Source of the DNA: Rheinheimera aquimaris
GTDB taxonomy: Bacteria; Pseudomonadota; Gammaproteobacteria; Enterobacterales; Alteromonadaceae
DNA: 64,000 nt
Direction: 5' to 3'
Assembly (NCBI RefSeq): GCF_020531985.1
Contig: NZ_JAJAVQ010000002.1
Location: forward strand, 372,001-436,000
Part shown: positions 38,085 to 46,597 of the stretch, piece after piece
Position numbering within the stretch: position 1 is the first letter of the stretch
Layout of the letters: each line of letters starts with the position of its first letter
The notes under the pieces: generated by a model
Told to the model about the DNA's origin: nothing
What the model saw: the letters and a program-made list of their open reading frames with translations, nothing else
Database searches by the model: none
Program-made: the position numbers and the translations under genes

Positions 38085-38248
38085 TGAGATTCCTGCGCTT
38101 TGCTGTGCATGCTGTACCTAAGCTAAACATTATTACCTTACAGAGCAATAGCTAACGGTTGCGTTGATCTATGCTGTACAGGTGCAGCGAAAATATGTTA
38201 ACTGTTAGCGCTGTGTAACAAACTTGGTTTTGCATAAAAGGATCAAGC

Positions 38249-39316
38249 ATGCAATTGGCAAAAGCGGTTGGGTATTTGCTAAAAACGCTGGTGATACTGC
38301 TTGGCGCTGTAGCTACATGTTACTTGTTGTTGCTGGCCATTAACTGGCAGGATGAACAACCTTCGGCTGCGGCGCTGGTGTTACAGCAGCACCTGCAGGC
38401 GCCGCCGCAGCTGAGCCAGGATAACAACGGCTACCGGTACTTTTCTGACCACAGCGCAGATAACGAGCTAAGCGTATCCGCGCTACTGGCCAATCTGACC
38501 CGGCAATGCGGCGGCCAAGACTGCCACAGCGCGTTGGTTGAATTGCAGCCACAGCTGGCTACTGTAATTGCTGAGCACCAGCCGATGGCCGATTTTTACC
38601 GGCGCTTACAACAGTTTGAGTACTGGTATGAACCGGTGCCTGCCACCATGGATGTCATACCGTCTTACCAGCCACTGTTACAGGCACAGCAGTTGTGGTT
38701 GTTAAAGGCCTGGCAGGCAGCCCTGCAGCAAGATACTGCAGCAGTGCAGTCGCTGCTACAACAAGACTTGCAGTTCTGGCGCCGCACTCTGGCTAGCAAC
38801 CAGTTATTGCTTGGCAAAATGGTCAGTGTCAGTGCAATCAAAAAACATTTTGCTGTGGCCAGTATCATACTGCAGCAGCTGCCTGTAGCTGTGCGCGGCA
38901 CCGCCATGCCTGCTCTCTGGTCACAGCCTTTTGACAATATAGAACTCAGTCTAGAGCAAGCGCTTGCTGGCGAATGGGCTTTTGGCAATATGGTCATTAA
39001 TACTGTGCTGCAGCCAGAGGCGGTGAAAACTGAGCAAAGCCTGACGGATGCAACAGTATTACTGTTACTGCAGCCACTATTGTTGCCGCAGGCCAGCAGT
39101 AACGACCGGGCCAGTTTGTTACTGGCACAAATAACCGCTGAAACGATGCCAGCAAGGCCCTGGTACAGTGGTCTGTATAACCCTTTAGGTAAACTGGTGA
39201 ACAGCGTTGCGGTGACGGATTATGCCGTTTACCAGCAGCGGCTGCAGGAATTGGAGCCGCTGCGACAACAAGCTGTACTTACCACAGCAGCAAGCGTGAA
39301 CAGTACAGCACAATAA
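38249..39316 (+). CDS. Membrane-anchored protein of unknown function
   Basis: A 355-residue protein with one N-terminal hydrophobic helix (LVILLGAVATCYLLLLAINW) followed by an all-helical, Gln-rich periplasmic domain (QQLWLLKAWQAALQQDTAAV). I do not recognise it. The 3' end overlaps the convergent MAPEG-type gene by 38 bp. AAAGGATC lies at a suitable distance upstream of the ATG. Confidence 0.55.
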   Translation: MQLAKAVGYLLKTLVILLGAVATCYLLLLAINWQDEQPSAAALVLQQHLQAPPQLSQDNNGYRYFSDHSADNELSVSALLANLTRQCGGQDCHSALVELQPQLATVIAEHQPMADFYRRLQQFEYWYEPVPATMDVIPSYQPLLQAQQLWLLKAWQAALQQDTAAVQSLLQQDLQFWRRTLASNQLLLGKMVSVSAIKKHFAVASIILQQLPVAVRGTAMPALWSQPFDNIELSLEQALAGEWAFGNMVINTVLQPEAVKTEQSLTDATVLLLLQPLLLPQASSNDRASLLLAQITAETMPARPWYSGLYNPLGKLVNSVAVTDYAVYQQRLQELEPLRQQAVLTTAASVNSTAQ

Positions 39317-39674
39317 TAGCGATGGCGGATAGCAGCATAACGCTGAATGTCAGTATCATGCCAAATACCCGAAAGCCCAGCGGCTCTTTCATCTGGCGTA
39401 CACCCCAGGCATGGCTTAAGCGGCCTATGATTAAGGCGACACCCAGAATATGAATATACAGCGGCGCCAAACCACTGTACTCAGCCAGAAACATCAGCAG
39501 TAAAGCAAAAGGAGCGTACTCGGCAAAATTGCCATGCACCCGTATGGCCCGCTCCAGTGCCATTTCGCCATTGCTGCCGATCCCAACCTGGTATTTGCGA
39601 CGTTTACCGACCACTTTAAAACTCATCACGATATAAAACAGCGCAAGCAGTGCAGCATATAAAGCAGTTGTCAT
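39279..39674 (-). CDS. MAPEG-family membrane protein
   Basis: A 131-residue inner membrane protein with four helices, for example TALYAALLALFYIVMSFKVV at the N-terminus and VFGMILTFSVMLLSAIAIIV at the end. The central segment ALERAIRVHGNFAEYAPFAL is the MAPEG signature, here with RxHxNxxEYxP. MAPEG proteins include glutathione transferases and small relatives of unknown substrate. It overlaps the convergent hypothetical by 38 bp. Confidence 0.85.
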   Translation of the reverse strand: MTTALYAALLALFYIVMSFKVVGKRRKYQVGIGSNGEMALERAIRVHGNFAEYAPFALLLMFLAEYSGLAPLYIHILGVALIIGRLSHAWGVRQMKEPLGFRVFGMILTFSVMLLSAIAIIVLYCSRLLLW

Positions 39675-39693
39675 TGCAGGGTTCCTTAATTAA

Positions 39694-39719
39694 AAAGCCC
39701 GTTAGTAGTTACGGGCTTT
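39694..39719 (-). terminator. Terminator upstream of the MAPEG gene region, after the PHB depolymerase gene
   Basis: AAAGCCCGT (39694-39702) pairs with ACGGGCTTT (39711-39719), and on the minus strand Ts follow the stem. It lies 34 bp after the depolymerase stop. Confidence 0.8.
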
Positions 39720-39752
39720 AGCATAACGTTGTTTTAACGATTTTACAGCATC

Positions 39753-41648
39753 TTACTGTGGGCAATTACCTACTTGCCAGTAATCGCTGTTGCTTGAGTG
39801 TAAAGTGTTGATACCCCAGGTAGAGCCCGCTAATGCCGTATTGCTGCCGCTGGCAAAGTAATCCGGTGCATAAGGGTTTCCTGTGCTATAAGCCCGGCCA
39901 GCCAGTTTATGGCTATAGTTGTTGGTGCTAAATTGCACACAGTCTGCTGGTTGTGGTTCGCTGTCACCACCGCCGTTGTTGCTGCAACTTTGTGTCGGGC
40001 CAAAACAGCTGCCGTCATCATCCTGCCAGCGGCATTGATTGCCGCTTACGTGCTGTTCGCGCAAAATAAAGCTGGCTGTGCTGTATTCCAGATAACAATT
40101 GGCATAATTGGTATAGTCCAGCCGGCCAGCGCTGATATGTTGATCCAGTGTAGCGTTTTGCCCGGCATCAATATCAAAGCTCACCTGCTCAGTTGTATAC
40201 AGGCCTTCATTATCAGAGGCTGTAATCAACACTGTGTTGACACCTCCGGGCAGATTGCAGCCACGGGCACTAAACTGGTCGCCCGTTATAGTGGCATCGA
40301 CCCTGCCGTTGGAAAAGTCGGCACTGACACCGGCCAGATCCCGGTTCAGATCAAATACCCGGCCGGTGGCGGTAGCGCACTGGCCGTCTGTTGTTACATT
40401 AAGATTGGTGAGTTCAGGTGCGCTGGCTGGTGGTGGTGGGCCAAGTAAGACCGATGTCTGGTACGGCGCACTGCTCAGGCCGACATTGTCGGTCGCGATA
40501 ACTGTCAGCTGGTACCAGTCGTCAGGCAGCGCAGGGCTGCTAAGGTTAAAGTTGCCGTTGGCATCTGGCACTGCAGCGACATCTTGCGTCTGATTCAGGC
40601 TATCGGTAAAGCTGGCACTGACAGTAATGCTGTCGCCATCTGCATCGCTAACGTTGCCACTGACATTAATAGTGCTGTTGTTCTGGTTGACAATGATATT
40701 AGTCAGCTCAGGTGCGCTATTACGGTTTACTCTCTGGTTATTGTCACGAAAATACTGTCCAAGATAGCTGGCATAGTTAATACCACTGCCACTGATATAG
40801 GCCCCGCTGGCGCCCTGACCACCAGACCAGGCGTGATTAACATTATTAAGCCACAGCATGGATACCCGGCCATCCTGCCACAGGCTTTCATCGGCAGTGC
40901 GCCCGGCACCTTCGCTAATCAGGTTTTCGCCACTAAGCCGCGCGACGTTGTATAAGTCGGCCATGCCGGTGGCATTTTGCTCGTTGTAACACAGATTCAC
41001 CGTGGTATCGCTACGGCCCTGGGCAATAGAGGCTATCTGACTACTAAAATGGCTGGCGTAACTGCCGGCATATTGGGCACAGCGACTGGCAACATCAGCG
41101 CTCTCGCAAGGGCCTAAAGCGCCGTTGGAACTGGTGCCAATACTGGGGCCTGCACTGACGCCCATGCCGGCAAAAATGTCCGGCGCCAGGCAGGCCGTAG
41201 TATTGGCGAAGGCTGCGCCGGAAGATAAACCGGCGATATACACCTGATTCGGGTCAATTTGATAACTGCTGTTAGCCGTTAAGGTGGTGGCAAGTGATAT
41301 CAGATTTTTGTAGTCGCCAGCGCTACGCGCTTTAGTACCCTGCCAGTAAGACCAGCAGCCGAAGCCGGCTTTATTCATAGCGTCCGGCACCGCGATCACC
41401 AAGCCATATTGTTCTGCTGCCTGCGCCAGATTGGCTGTCAGGTAAGCATCAACAGCCTGGGTGCAGCCGTGTAAGACCAGCAGCAGGCCCCGGCCCTGGC
41501 CGATGGCTGAGACCGAATCTGGGGTGTAAATATGTACCTTATTAAAGCCGCCTGTGGCGACATTCTGTTGCCAACTGCCAGCCAGTGCGCTAAAGCAGCT
41601 TGAAGCAAGAGCCAGAGCGGCTGCAGCATAGTAAGCATGTTTTTTCAC
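39753..41648 (-). CDS. Secreted PHB depolymerase-like esterase with C-terminal modules
   Basis: A 631-residue exported esterase. Signal peptide MKKHAYYAAAALALASSCFS is followed by the catalytic domain (to about residue 305) with LVLHGCTQAV (oxyanion region), the nucleophile elbow GLSSGAA near residue 145 and the histidine in NNVNHAWSGG near residue 275. This matches type-1 extracellular poly(3-hydroxybutyrate) depolymerases and the related LpqC esterases. Two similar beta modules follow, each opening SAPELTN (about 315-405 and 415-495), and a C-terminal Cys-rich segment that may bind a polymer (LDYTNYANCYLEYSTASF). Substrate is inferred. Confidence 0.85.
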   Translation of the reverse strand: MKKHAYYAAAALALASSCFSALAGSWQQNVATGGFNKVHIYTPDSVSAIGQGRGLLLVLHGCTQAVDAYLTANLAQAAEQYGLVIAVPDAMNKAGFGCWSYWQGTKARSAGDYKNLISLATTLTANSSYQIDPNQVYIAGLSSGAAFANTTACLAPDIFAGMGVSAGPSIGTSSNGALGPCESADVASRCAQYAGSYASHFSSQIASIAQGRSDTTVNLCYNEQNATGMADLYNVARLSGENLISEGAGRTADESLWQDGRVSMLWLNNVNHAWSGGQGASGAYISGSGINYASYLGQYFRDNNQRVNRNSAPELTNIIVNQNNSTINVSGNVSDADGDSITVSASFTDSLNQTQDVAAVPDANGNFNLSSPALPDDWYQLTVIATDNVGLSSAPYQTSVLLGPPPPASAPELTNLNVTTDGQCATATGRVFDLNRDLAGVSADFSNGRVDATITGDQFSARGCNLPGGVNTVLITASDNEGLYTTEQVSFDIDAGQNATLDQHISAGRLDYTNYANCYLEYSTASFILREQHVSGNQCRWQDDDGSCFGPTQSCSNNGGGDSEPQPADCVQFSTNNYSHKLAGRAYSTGNPYAPDYFASGSNTALAGSTWGINTLHSSNSDYWQVGNCPQ

Positions 41649-41905
41649 GTCGTCTTATCCTTATCATTGTTATTGTATGACCCGGAGGCGACGCAGCTTT
41701 ACACCTTGTTACCAGCAACCCCTAAGCTACAACCCCCGACGCTCCTTACTATAGGAGTGATAACCTTAAAGCGGTTTAGTACTTTAGTGCTGTGGCTGGC
41801 ATGCAGCGCATACGGCCGAATGCAGCATTTCCCCGTTAAGATGACTGCGTTCTGACCAAGCGACGTTATATAGTGGAGACAATAACAACAATAAGAGGTG
41901 ACATA

Positions 41906-43534
41906 ATGCGCAGAATTACACCGCTGTTTATGATGGCTGCGATACTCAGTTTACCAGCTGCTGCGGCGAGCATTGCTCTGACCGGAGTAAATCTGATAGA
42001 CGTTGAGGGGCTGACGGTAAAGTCCAATCAGACAGTTTTGCTACAGGATGACAGAATTGCAGCCATTCAACCCGACAGTAAAGCTATTCCCAAACACTAT
42101 ACAAAGGTCGATCTGACCGGCAAGTACGTGCTGCCAGGCTTGATTGATGCGCACGTGCATCATGCCACCGAGCCGGAAGGCTATAACAATGCCGTTATCA
42201 CACATCAACGCCTACAAAAACTGCTGCGTGGCGGTGTCACCTCTGTGCGCGATATGGCCGGTGATGTGCGTGTGTTGGCGGGACTTAAACGCAGTGCTGA
42301 GCTGGATTTAATTCAGGCACCGGATATTTATTATTCAGTCATTCTGGGCGGCAACAGCTTTTTCAGCGATCCAAGAACCGCAGCGGCAGCAAAAGGCAAA
42401 ACGCCTGGAGAGACCGACTGGATGCGAGCTGTTGATGAAAACACTGATGTAGATGCATTAATGCAGCGAACCCTTGGCAGTGGGGCTTCGGGGATAAAAA
42501 TCTATGCCGATGTCCCTGCTGCCACAGTAAAAAAGCTTGCGGCAGCGGCCAAACGGGCTGGCTTAAAAGTATGGTCTCATGCCTATATCGGGCCGGATAA
42601 ACCTTCCGCAGTGGTTGATGCTGGTGTTGAAGTGATATCACATGTGCCGGATCTATCCGCTGAAGTGATTGGCGATTATAAAGCCTGGCGGCGTAAAAAT
42701 GCTGAAATAGATGGTGCCGTTAAAACTGCTTCATTCGACGCCGCACGCTACACGGAACTGCTCAAAAGTATCAAGCAGCACAATACTATTCTTGATGTGA
42801 CACTGACAGTGTTTGAACAACACCGCAACCAGGGACCAAACCGTGAAGTGATGTTTCAGCATGGTGTCTTTCTAACCAAGTTAGCGCGCGAGTTCGGTAT
42901 CACCTTGGCTGCAGGCACTGATGCGTTTGATGATACAGTGGCATTGCCGATGTTGCATCACGAGTTACGTTTACTGACAGAGCTGGGCGGTCTGACGCCG
43001 GCGCAGGCGCTGCAAGCCGCCACTCTTAATAGTGCCAAAGCAATAGGCATTGACAAGGATGTAGGTACGGTTGTCGCAGGTAAAAAAGCGAATTTACTGG
43101 TATTAAACACTAACCCGCTGGACGATATTCGCCGCAGCAGCGATATTGCGCATGTGATTAAAAATGGCCGCTTCGTTTACCGTGGCGATGACGAGCGCTT
43201 ACCATTCTCAGCCGCCCGTGAGGCTGGCGGTATGCTGTGGTTATCGGGGCAGATTGGTAATTTCCCCGGTACTATGACGCTGGCGGGTAATGACATCACA
43301 AGCCAGATGACTCAAGCGATGGACAACATTATGGCAGTGCTGCAGCAGCATCATTTAACGACAAAAGATATTACCAAGTGCACCCTGATGCTGGCTGATA
43401 TTAAAGACTGGGCCAAAGCCAGCGAAATCTACAAAGGCTATTTCACGGCACCATTGCCAGCACGCAGCGCTTTTGCTGCCAGCGGGCTGGCGCTGAACGC
43501 TAAGGTAGAAATAGAGTGCGTCGCCAGCCTGTAA
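41906..43534 (+). CDS. Secreted amidohydrolase fused to a C-terminal RidA domain
   Basis: A 542-residue exported metal-dependent amidohydrolase (signal MRRITPLFMMAAILSLPAAA). The domain has VLPGLIDAHVHH near residue 80 (metal HxH), GIKIYADVP (metal-bridging Lys), VWSHAYIGPD, VEVISHVPD and LAAGTDAFDD (catalytic Asp). From about residue 430 the protein continues as a RidA/YjgF-like domain (AGGMLWLSGQIGNFPGT, then PARSAFAASGLALNAKVEIE with the conserved Arg). This combination is unusual; the metal enzyme may generate a reactive enamine that RidA clears. ATG at 41906 follows AGAGGTG. Confidence 0.88.
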   Translation: MRRITPLFMMAAILSLPAAAASIALTGVNLIDVEGLTVKSNQTVLLQDDRIAAIQPDSKAIPKHYTKVDLTGKYVLPGLIDAHVHHATEPEGYNNAVITHQRLQKLLRGGVTSVRDMAGDVRVLAGLKRSAELDLIQAPDIYYSVILGGNSFFSDPRTAAAAKGKTPGETDWMRAVDENTDVDALMQRTLGSGASGIKIYADVPAATVKKLAAAAKRAGLKVWSHAYIGPDKPSAVVDAGVEVISHVPDLSAEVIGDYKAWRRKNAEIDGAVKTASFDAARYTELLKSIKQHNTILDVTLTVFEQHRNQGPNREVMFQHGVFLTKLAREFGITLAAGTDAFDDTVALPMLHHELRLLTELGGLTPAQALQAATLNSAKAIGIDKDVGTVVAGKKANLLVLNTNPLDDIRRSSDIAHVIKNGRFVYRGDDERLPFSAAREAGGMLWLSGQIGNFPGTMTLAGNDITSQMTQAMDNIMAVLQQHHLTTKDITKCTLMLADIKDWAKASEIYKGYFTAPLPARSAFAASGLALNAKVEIECVASL

Positions 43535-43562
43535 TAACAAGCTGGCATGGTCAGCTTGAAAC

Positions 43563-44297
43563 TTACATGCGCTGAAACAGTTCCCGGGCTTGCTGGTACA
43601 CCCAGAGTGCCAGTGCCGGGTCATAGCGTTCACCTTCATCACGCATAAACGCATGCTGGGCGTTAACTTCGTGCCAGCTAAAGTTACAACCGGCCTGCGT
43701 TAGTACCTGATATATTTTTGCCCGGCCTTCTGCAGGGATATGAGGGTCTTGCTTCCCCCAAATCATCAGCAGTTCTGCCTGTATCTCACTGGCGCAGTCC
43801 AGCGTCTGTTTCGCACTACCGATCAGTAGCGTGTTGCTGTGCAGATCGGTGGCGTACAGGCAACATGCGGCATTTACCGCCGGGTTTAATGCCGCCCGAA
43901 ATGCCAGATGGCCACCAATACAGACGCCCATAGCACCGGTTTTGCCGTTAAAGTCACTACGTTTTTGCAGGTAGCTGAGCATGGCCGCATTGTCGCTATC
44001 GTAGCTACTTAAAGGTTTAGCCCATTTATCAGCATTACCTTTGTCTTTGCCTGCATCATCGTAAGCCAGCACGGTGCCTGCGGCATTTAATTCATGGAAT
44101 ACTTCCGGCACCAGCACCAGAAAGCCCTGGCCGGCCATCATTGCGGCCGTGCGGGCAATAGGCGCGGTGATCTGAAAAATTTCTGAGTAGAACAGTATGG
44201 CCGGGTAACGCTTGTTACTGTTGTGCGGGCGGAATAACTGGCAGCGCATGCTGCCGGTAGCGGTATCCAGGGTCAGCCATTCAGAGGTAATTTGCAT
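43563..44297 (-). CDS. Dienelactone hydrolase family protein
   Basis: A 244-residue alpha/beta hydrolase. The nucleophile is the Cys in GAMGVCIGGHLAFRAAL near residue 125, and the His in EVNAQHAFMRDEGERYD is the third catalytic residue, with Asp in LMIWGKQDPHIPA between them. This is the dienelactone hydrolase (DLH) triad Cys-Asp-His. It hydrolyses a lactone or related ester in the cytoplasm; the substrate is not evident. Convergent with the amidohydrolase-RidA gene. Confidence 0.93.
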   Translation of the reverse strand: MQITSEWLTLDTATGSMRCQLFRPHNSNKRYPAILFYSEIFQITAPIARTAAMMAGQGFLVLVPEVFHELNAAGTVLAYDDAGKDKGNADKWAKPLSSYDSDNAAMLSYLQKRSDFNGKTGAMGVCIGGHLAFRAALNPAVNAACCLYATDLHSNTLLIGSAKQTLDCASEIQAELLMIWGKQDPHIPAEGRAKIYQVLTQAGCNFSWHEVNAQHAFMRDEGERYDPALALWVYQQARELFQRM

Positions 44298-44423
44298 GAT
44301 CTATCCGGTTCTAGCAGTCTTGATGGCTATGGTAGAGCATTGCAACCGGCTTGTCTGCGTGTTGCTGACATTTACTGTAGCGCTTCACTGGTTTAGGGTA
44401 GTAACAGCTAACCGGAGAACCCT

Positions 44424-45218
44424 ATGTCGAGAAGGATTATTTATGCACTGCTGTGCAGTGTTATCGCCAGTTCGGTCAATACCGTTCAGGCCGGATTCGC
44501 CTGGCCAAATGGCGCAAAGGCGGCCGTTAGCCTGGCGTACGATGATACTTTAGCGTCGCAGCTCGATACCGCTTTGCCTGCGTTGAATGCGCATGGGCTT
44601 AAAGCCAGTTTTTACCTGCAGTTGGCCAGCCCTTTGTTAACAATACGTTTGAGCGACTGGCGCGCTGCCGCCAGACAGGGGCATGAACTGGGTAACCATA
44701 CGCTGTTCCATCAATGCTCTGCCAGCAAACCGGGCCGTGATTGGGTAGCGGCTGAAAATGATTTGGATAAACTCAGTGCGCAGCAGCTGGTTCAGCAAAT
44801 TCGCTTGGGTAACAGCATGCTGTTCGCTATTGACGGTGAAACCGAGCGTACTTTTACCGCTCCGTGTGGTGATGCGCTGGCAGGCGGCCAGCCTTACCTG
44901 CCACTGCTGGTTAATGATTTTGTTGGCATAAAAGCGAAGATTGGTGGCATCGTCGCCGATATGGCGCAGTTTGATGTGTATTCTGTGCCGGTTATCGCCC
45001 CGGTGGGCAGTAGTGGTGCAGAGCTGATAGATCTGGTTAAACAGGCGGCACAGCGCGGTACCATGGTCAATTTTACTTTTCATGGCATAGGTGGCGATCA
45101 TCTCAGTGTATCTGACCAGGCCCATGAGGAATTGCTGGCCTATCTGGCGGCGAATCGCGATATTTACTGGACAGACACTTTTATCAATATTGTGCGCTAT
45201 GTGAAAGCCAGTCAGTAA
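44424..45218 (+). CDS. Polysaccharide deacetylase-like protein (secreted)
   Basis: A 264-residue exported NodB-like protein. Signal region YALLCSVIASSVNTVQA precedes the domain. Catalytic motif 1 is seen as VSLAYDDTLASQLD (DD), motif 2 as GHELGNHTLFHQCSA with the two metal histidines (NHTLFH). The following disulphide-like cysteines (HQCSAS ... FTAPCGDALAGG) are not typical of all NodB domains. It is probably active on cell-wall or other carbohydrates. It stands just left of the RiPP cluster and is separated from it by 145 bp of AT-rich DNA. Confidence 0.87.
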   Translation: MSRRIIYALLCSVIASSVNTVQAGFAWPNGAKAAVSLAYDDTLASQLDTALPALNAHGLKASFYLQLASPLLTIRLSDWRAAARQGHELGNHTLFHQCSASKPGRDWVAAENDLDKLSAQQLVQQIRLGNSMLFAIDGETERTFTAPCGDALAGGQPYLPLLVNDFVGIKAKIGGIVADMAQFDVYSVPVIAPVGSSGAELIDLVKQAAQRGTMVNFTFHGIGGDHLSVSDQAHEELLAYLAANRDIYWTDTFINIVRYVKASQ

Positions 45219-45362
45219 ATAAAGTTAACTATAGATAAATTGTTTGAAATTTTAATTGTTGATAATTTGTTTTTTGTGTTGACCGGGTTAATTTATGGCG
45301 GTAGTTTTGTTTTTCTCTCGTTGTTTTTGGAGAGAGTGTTAACAATATAACAAGGTGAACAT

Positions 45363-45527
45363 ATGAAAAAGCAAAACGAAAAAAAGCTATTTGCATTTAA
45401 GTTAGCCGAAAAAAATCAAGCCGCTAAAACTGATACGCAATGGAAAGCCCGGGATGGGGTGGCTGTTGCTGGCTGCACTGGTCCTGTCAGAAACTTCCGT
45501 TACAGTGACAGCGGCATGTATTGCTAA
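45363..45527 (+). CDS. Putative graspetide-type RiPP precursor peptide
   Basis: A 54-residue peptide, too short for most gene callers. Residues 1-30 are a basic, helical leader (MKKQNEKKLFAFKLAEKNQA) and the rest is a Gly/Tyr/Cys core containing CTGPVRNFRYSDSGMYC at residues 38-54. There are exactly two cysteines, at positions 38 and 54, the second being the last residue. AAGGTG lies 8 bp before the ATG, so translation should be good. It directly precedes an ATP-grasp ligase gene of the type that cross-links peptides, a protease, redox proteins and an exporter. Function as a precursor is inference from context; no known precursor family was recognised. A TTGACC at 45279-45284 could be its promoter -35, but the -10 is weak. 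Confidence 0.75.
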   Translation: MKKQNEKKLFAFKLAEKNQAAKTDTQWKARDGVAVAGCTGPVRNFRYSDSGMYC

Positions 45528-45542
45528 GTCTTGTTGATGTTT

Positions 45543-45563
45543 AAGCCTTGCATTGCAAGGCTT
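45543..45563 (+). terminator. Hairpin between precursor and ATP-grasp genes
   Basis: AAGCCTTGC (45543-45551) pairs with GCAAGGCTT (45555-45563) over ATT, followed by TATATTAG. It lies 15 bp after the precursor stop. A leaky terminator or RNA-stabilising hairpin here would make precursor transcripts more abundant than enzyme transcripts, as in many peptide operons. Confidence 0.65.
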
Positions 45564-45589
45564 TATATTAGCGTTTGCAGAGAGTAGTG

Positions 45590-46597
45590 ATGACAAAGCG
45601 CGTCTTAATTGTCAGCAACAGTTTCGACCTTCATGCGGATTTAGTTACCCCTTATCTAAATGATTACCACGCTGAGCCGTTCAGAATTGATCTTGATTGT
45701 TTTCCGCGAGACTATCAGATTGTGCAGTTATTCTGGCATGGAAAATTAATCAGCAACATTACTCATCTACCGTCCGGACAATGTTTAAATTTAGATGAAG
45801 TTGGCGCAATCTGGCTAAGAAAGCCGGCAGATTATGCATTTATCAGCAACGATCTGGCACCACAGGAACTGGCATACGCCAAGCTGGAAACTGAACACGC
45901 CTTATTTGGCTTATTGTATCCGCTGGATTGTTATTGGATGAGCCATCCTATTCAATTACGTGGGGCTATGTGGAAAGCCGAGCAATTACATCGGGCAACA
46001 AAGTTTGGTTTTAATGTGCCGCGCTCGCTTGTTACAAACTGTGCACAGCAAGTACGGGTATTTAAACAGCAAGTACCCGGCGAGATTATTTTCAAGCCAT
46101 TGTCGTCTTCGTCACTGGCGGCTGACGCAGTAGCCGAATCTGAGCGTATAGCAGAAGGTATTCCGACTACTATTATTGACGATGCCATGATGAATAATCT
46201 GGAAGCTGTCAATGAATTGCCCTGTCATTTTCAGGAATATGTTGATAAACAATATGAGCTTAGAGTGACGGTAATCGCAGGAGAAACTTTTGCCGCTAAA
46301 ATACATTCTCAGGACGATGTCAGAACCGCAGTAGATTCAAGAGACATCTCCGCTAACATTATTTATGAAGCAACACAGTTGCCTGCAGACATTGCGCAGC
46401 GGTGTCGGGAATTTGTCAGCAGTTACGGTTTAAATTTCAGTGCGCTGGATCTTATCGTTACGCCACAGGACGAATATGTATTTCTTGAGAATAACCCCAA
46501 TGGTCAGTTTTTGTATGTTGAGCAGTTAATTCCTGAGTTCCAACTGGTCAAAGCTGTGGCCGCCACACTGGCAGCGGAGGCGCAATGCCGCAGTTAA
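45590..46597 (+). CDS. ATP-grasp ligase, graspetide-synthetase-like
   Basis: A 335-residue ATP-grasp enzyme. It is like MvdD/PsnB/RimK-type ligases: N-terminal KRVLIVSNSFDLHADLVTPY, central ATP-binding strands EIIFKPLSSSS and CHFQEYVDKQYELRVTVIAG, then the metal-binding end SALDLIVTPQDEYVFLENNP followed by NGQFLYVEQLI. The ENNPNGQFLYVE end is the graspetide form of the ATP-grasp metal site. It would form ester or amide cross-links between acidic and Ser/Thr/Lys side chains of a precursor, although the exact chemistry is open. ATG at 45590 has an AGAG site; an in-frame TTG start at 45575 is less likely. It overlaps the protease gene by 13 bp. Confidence 0.88.
   Translation: MTKRVLIVSNSFDLHADLVTPYLNDYHAEPFRIDLDCFPRDYQIVQLFWHGKLISNITHLPSGQCLNLDEVGAIWLRKPADYAFISNDLAPQELAYAKLETEHALFGLLYPLDCYWMSHPIQLRGAMWKAEQLHRATKFGFNVPRSLVTNCAQQVRVFKQQVPGEIIFKPLSSSSLAADAVAESERIAEGIPTTIIDDAMMNNLEAVNELPCHFQEYVDKQYELRVTVIAGETFAAKIHSQDDVRTAVDSRDISANIIYEATQLPADIAQRCREFVSSYGLNFSALDLIVTPQDEYVFLENNPNGQFLYVEQLIPEFQLVKAVAATLAAEAQCRS

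Noticed and set aside
45295..45342. A 15-codon open frame ahead of the RiPP precursor (MAVVLFFSRCFWREC).
   Set aside because: It lacks a clear ribosome binding site and contains the CTCTC/GAGAG hairpin; it could be a leader, but chance is as likely.
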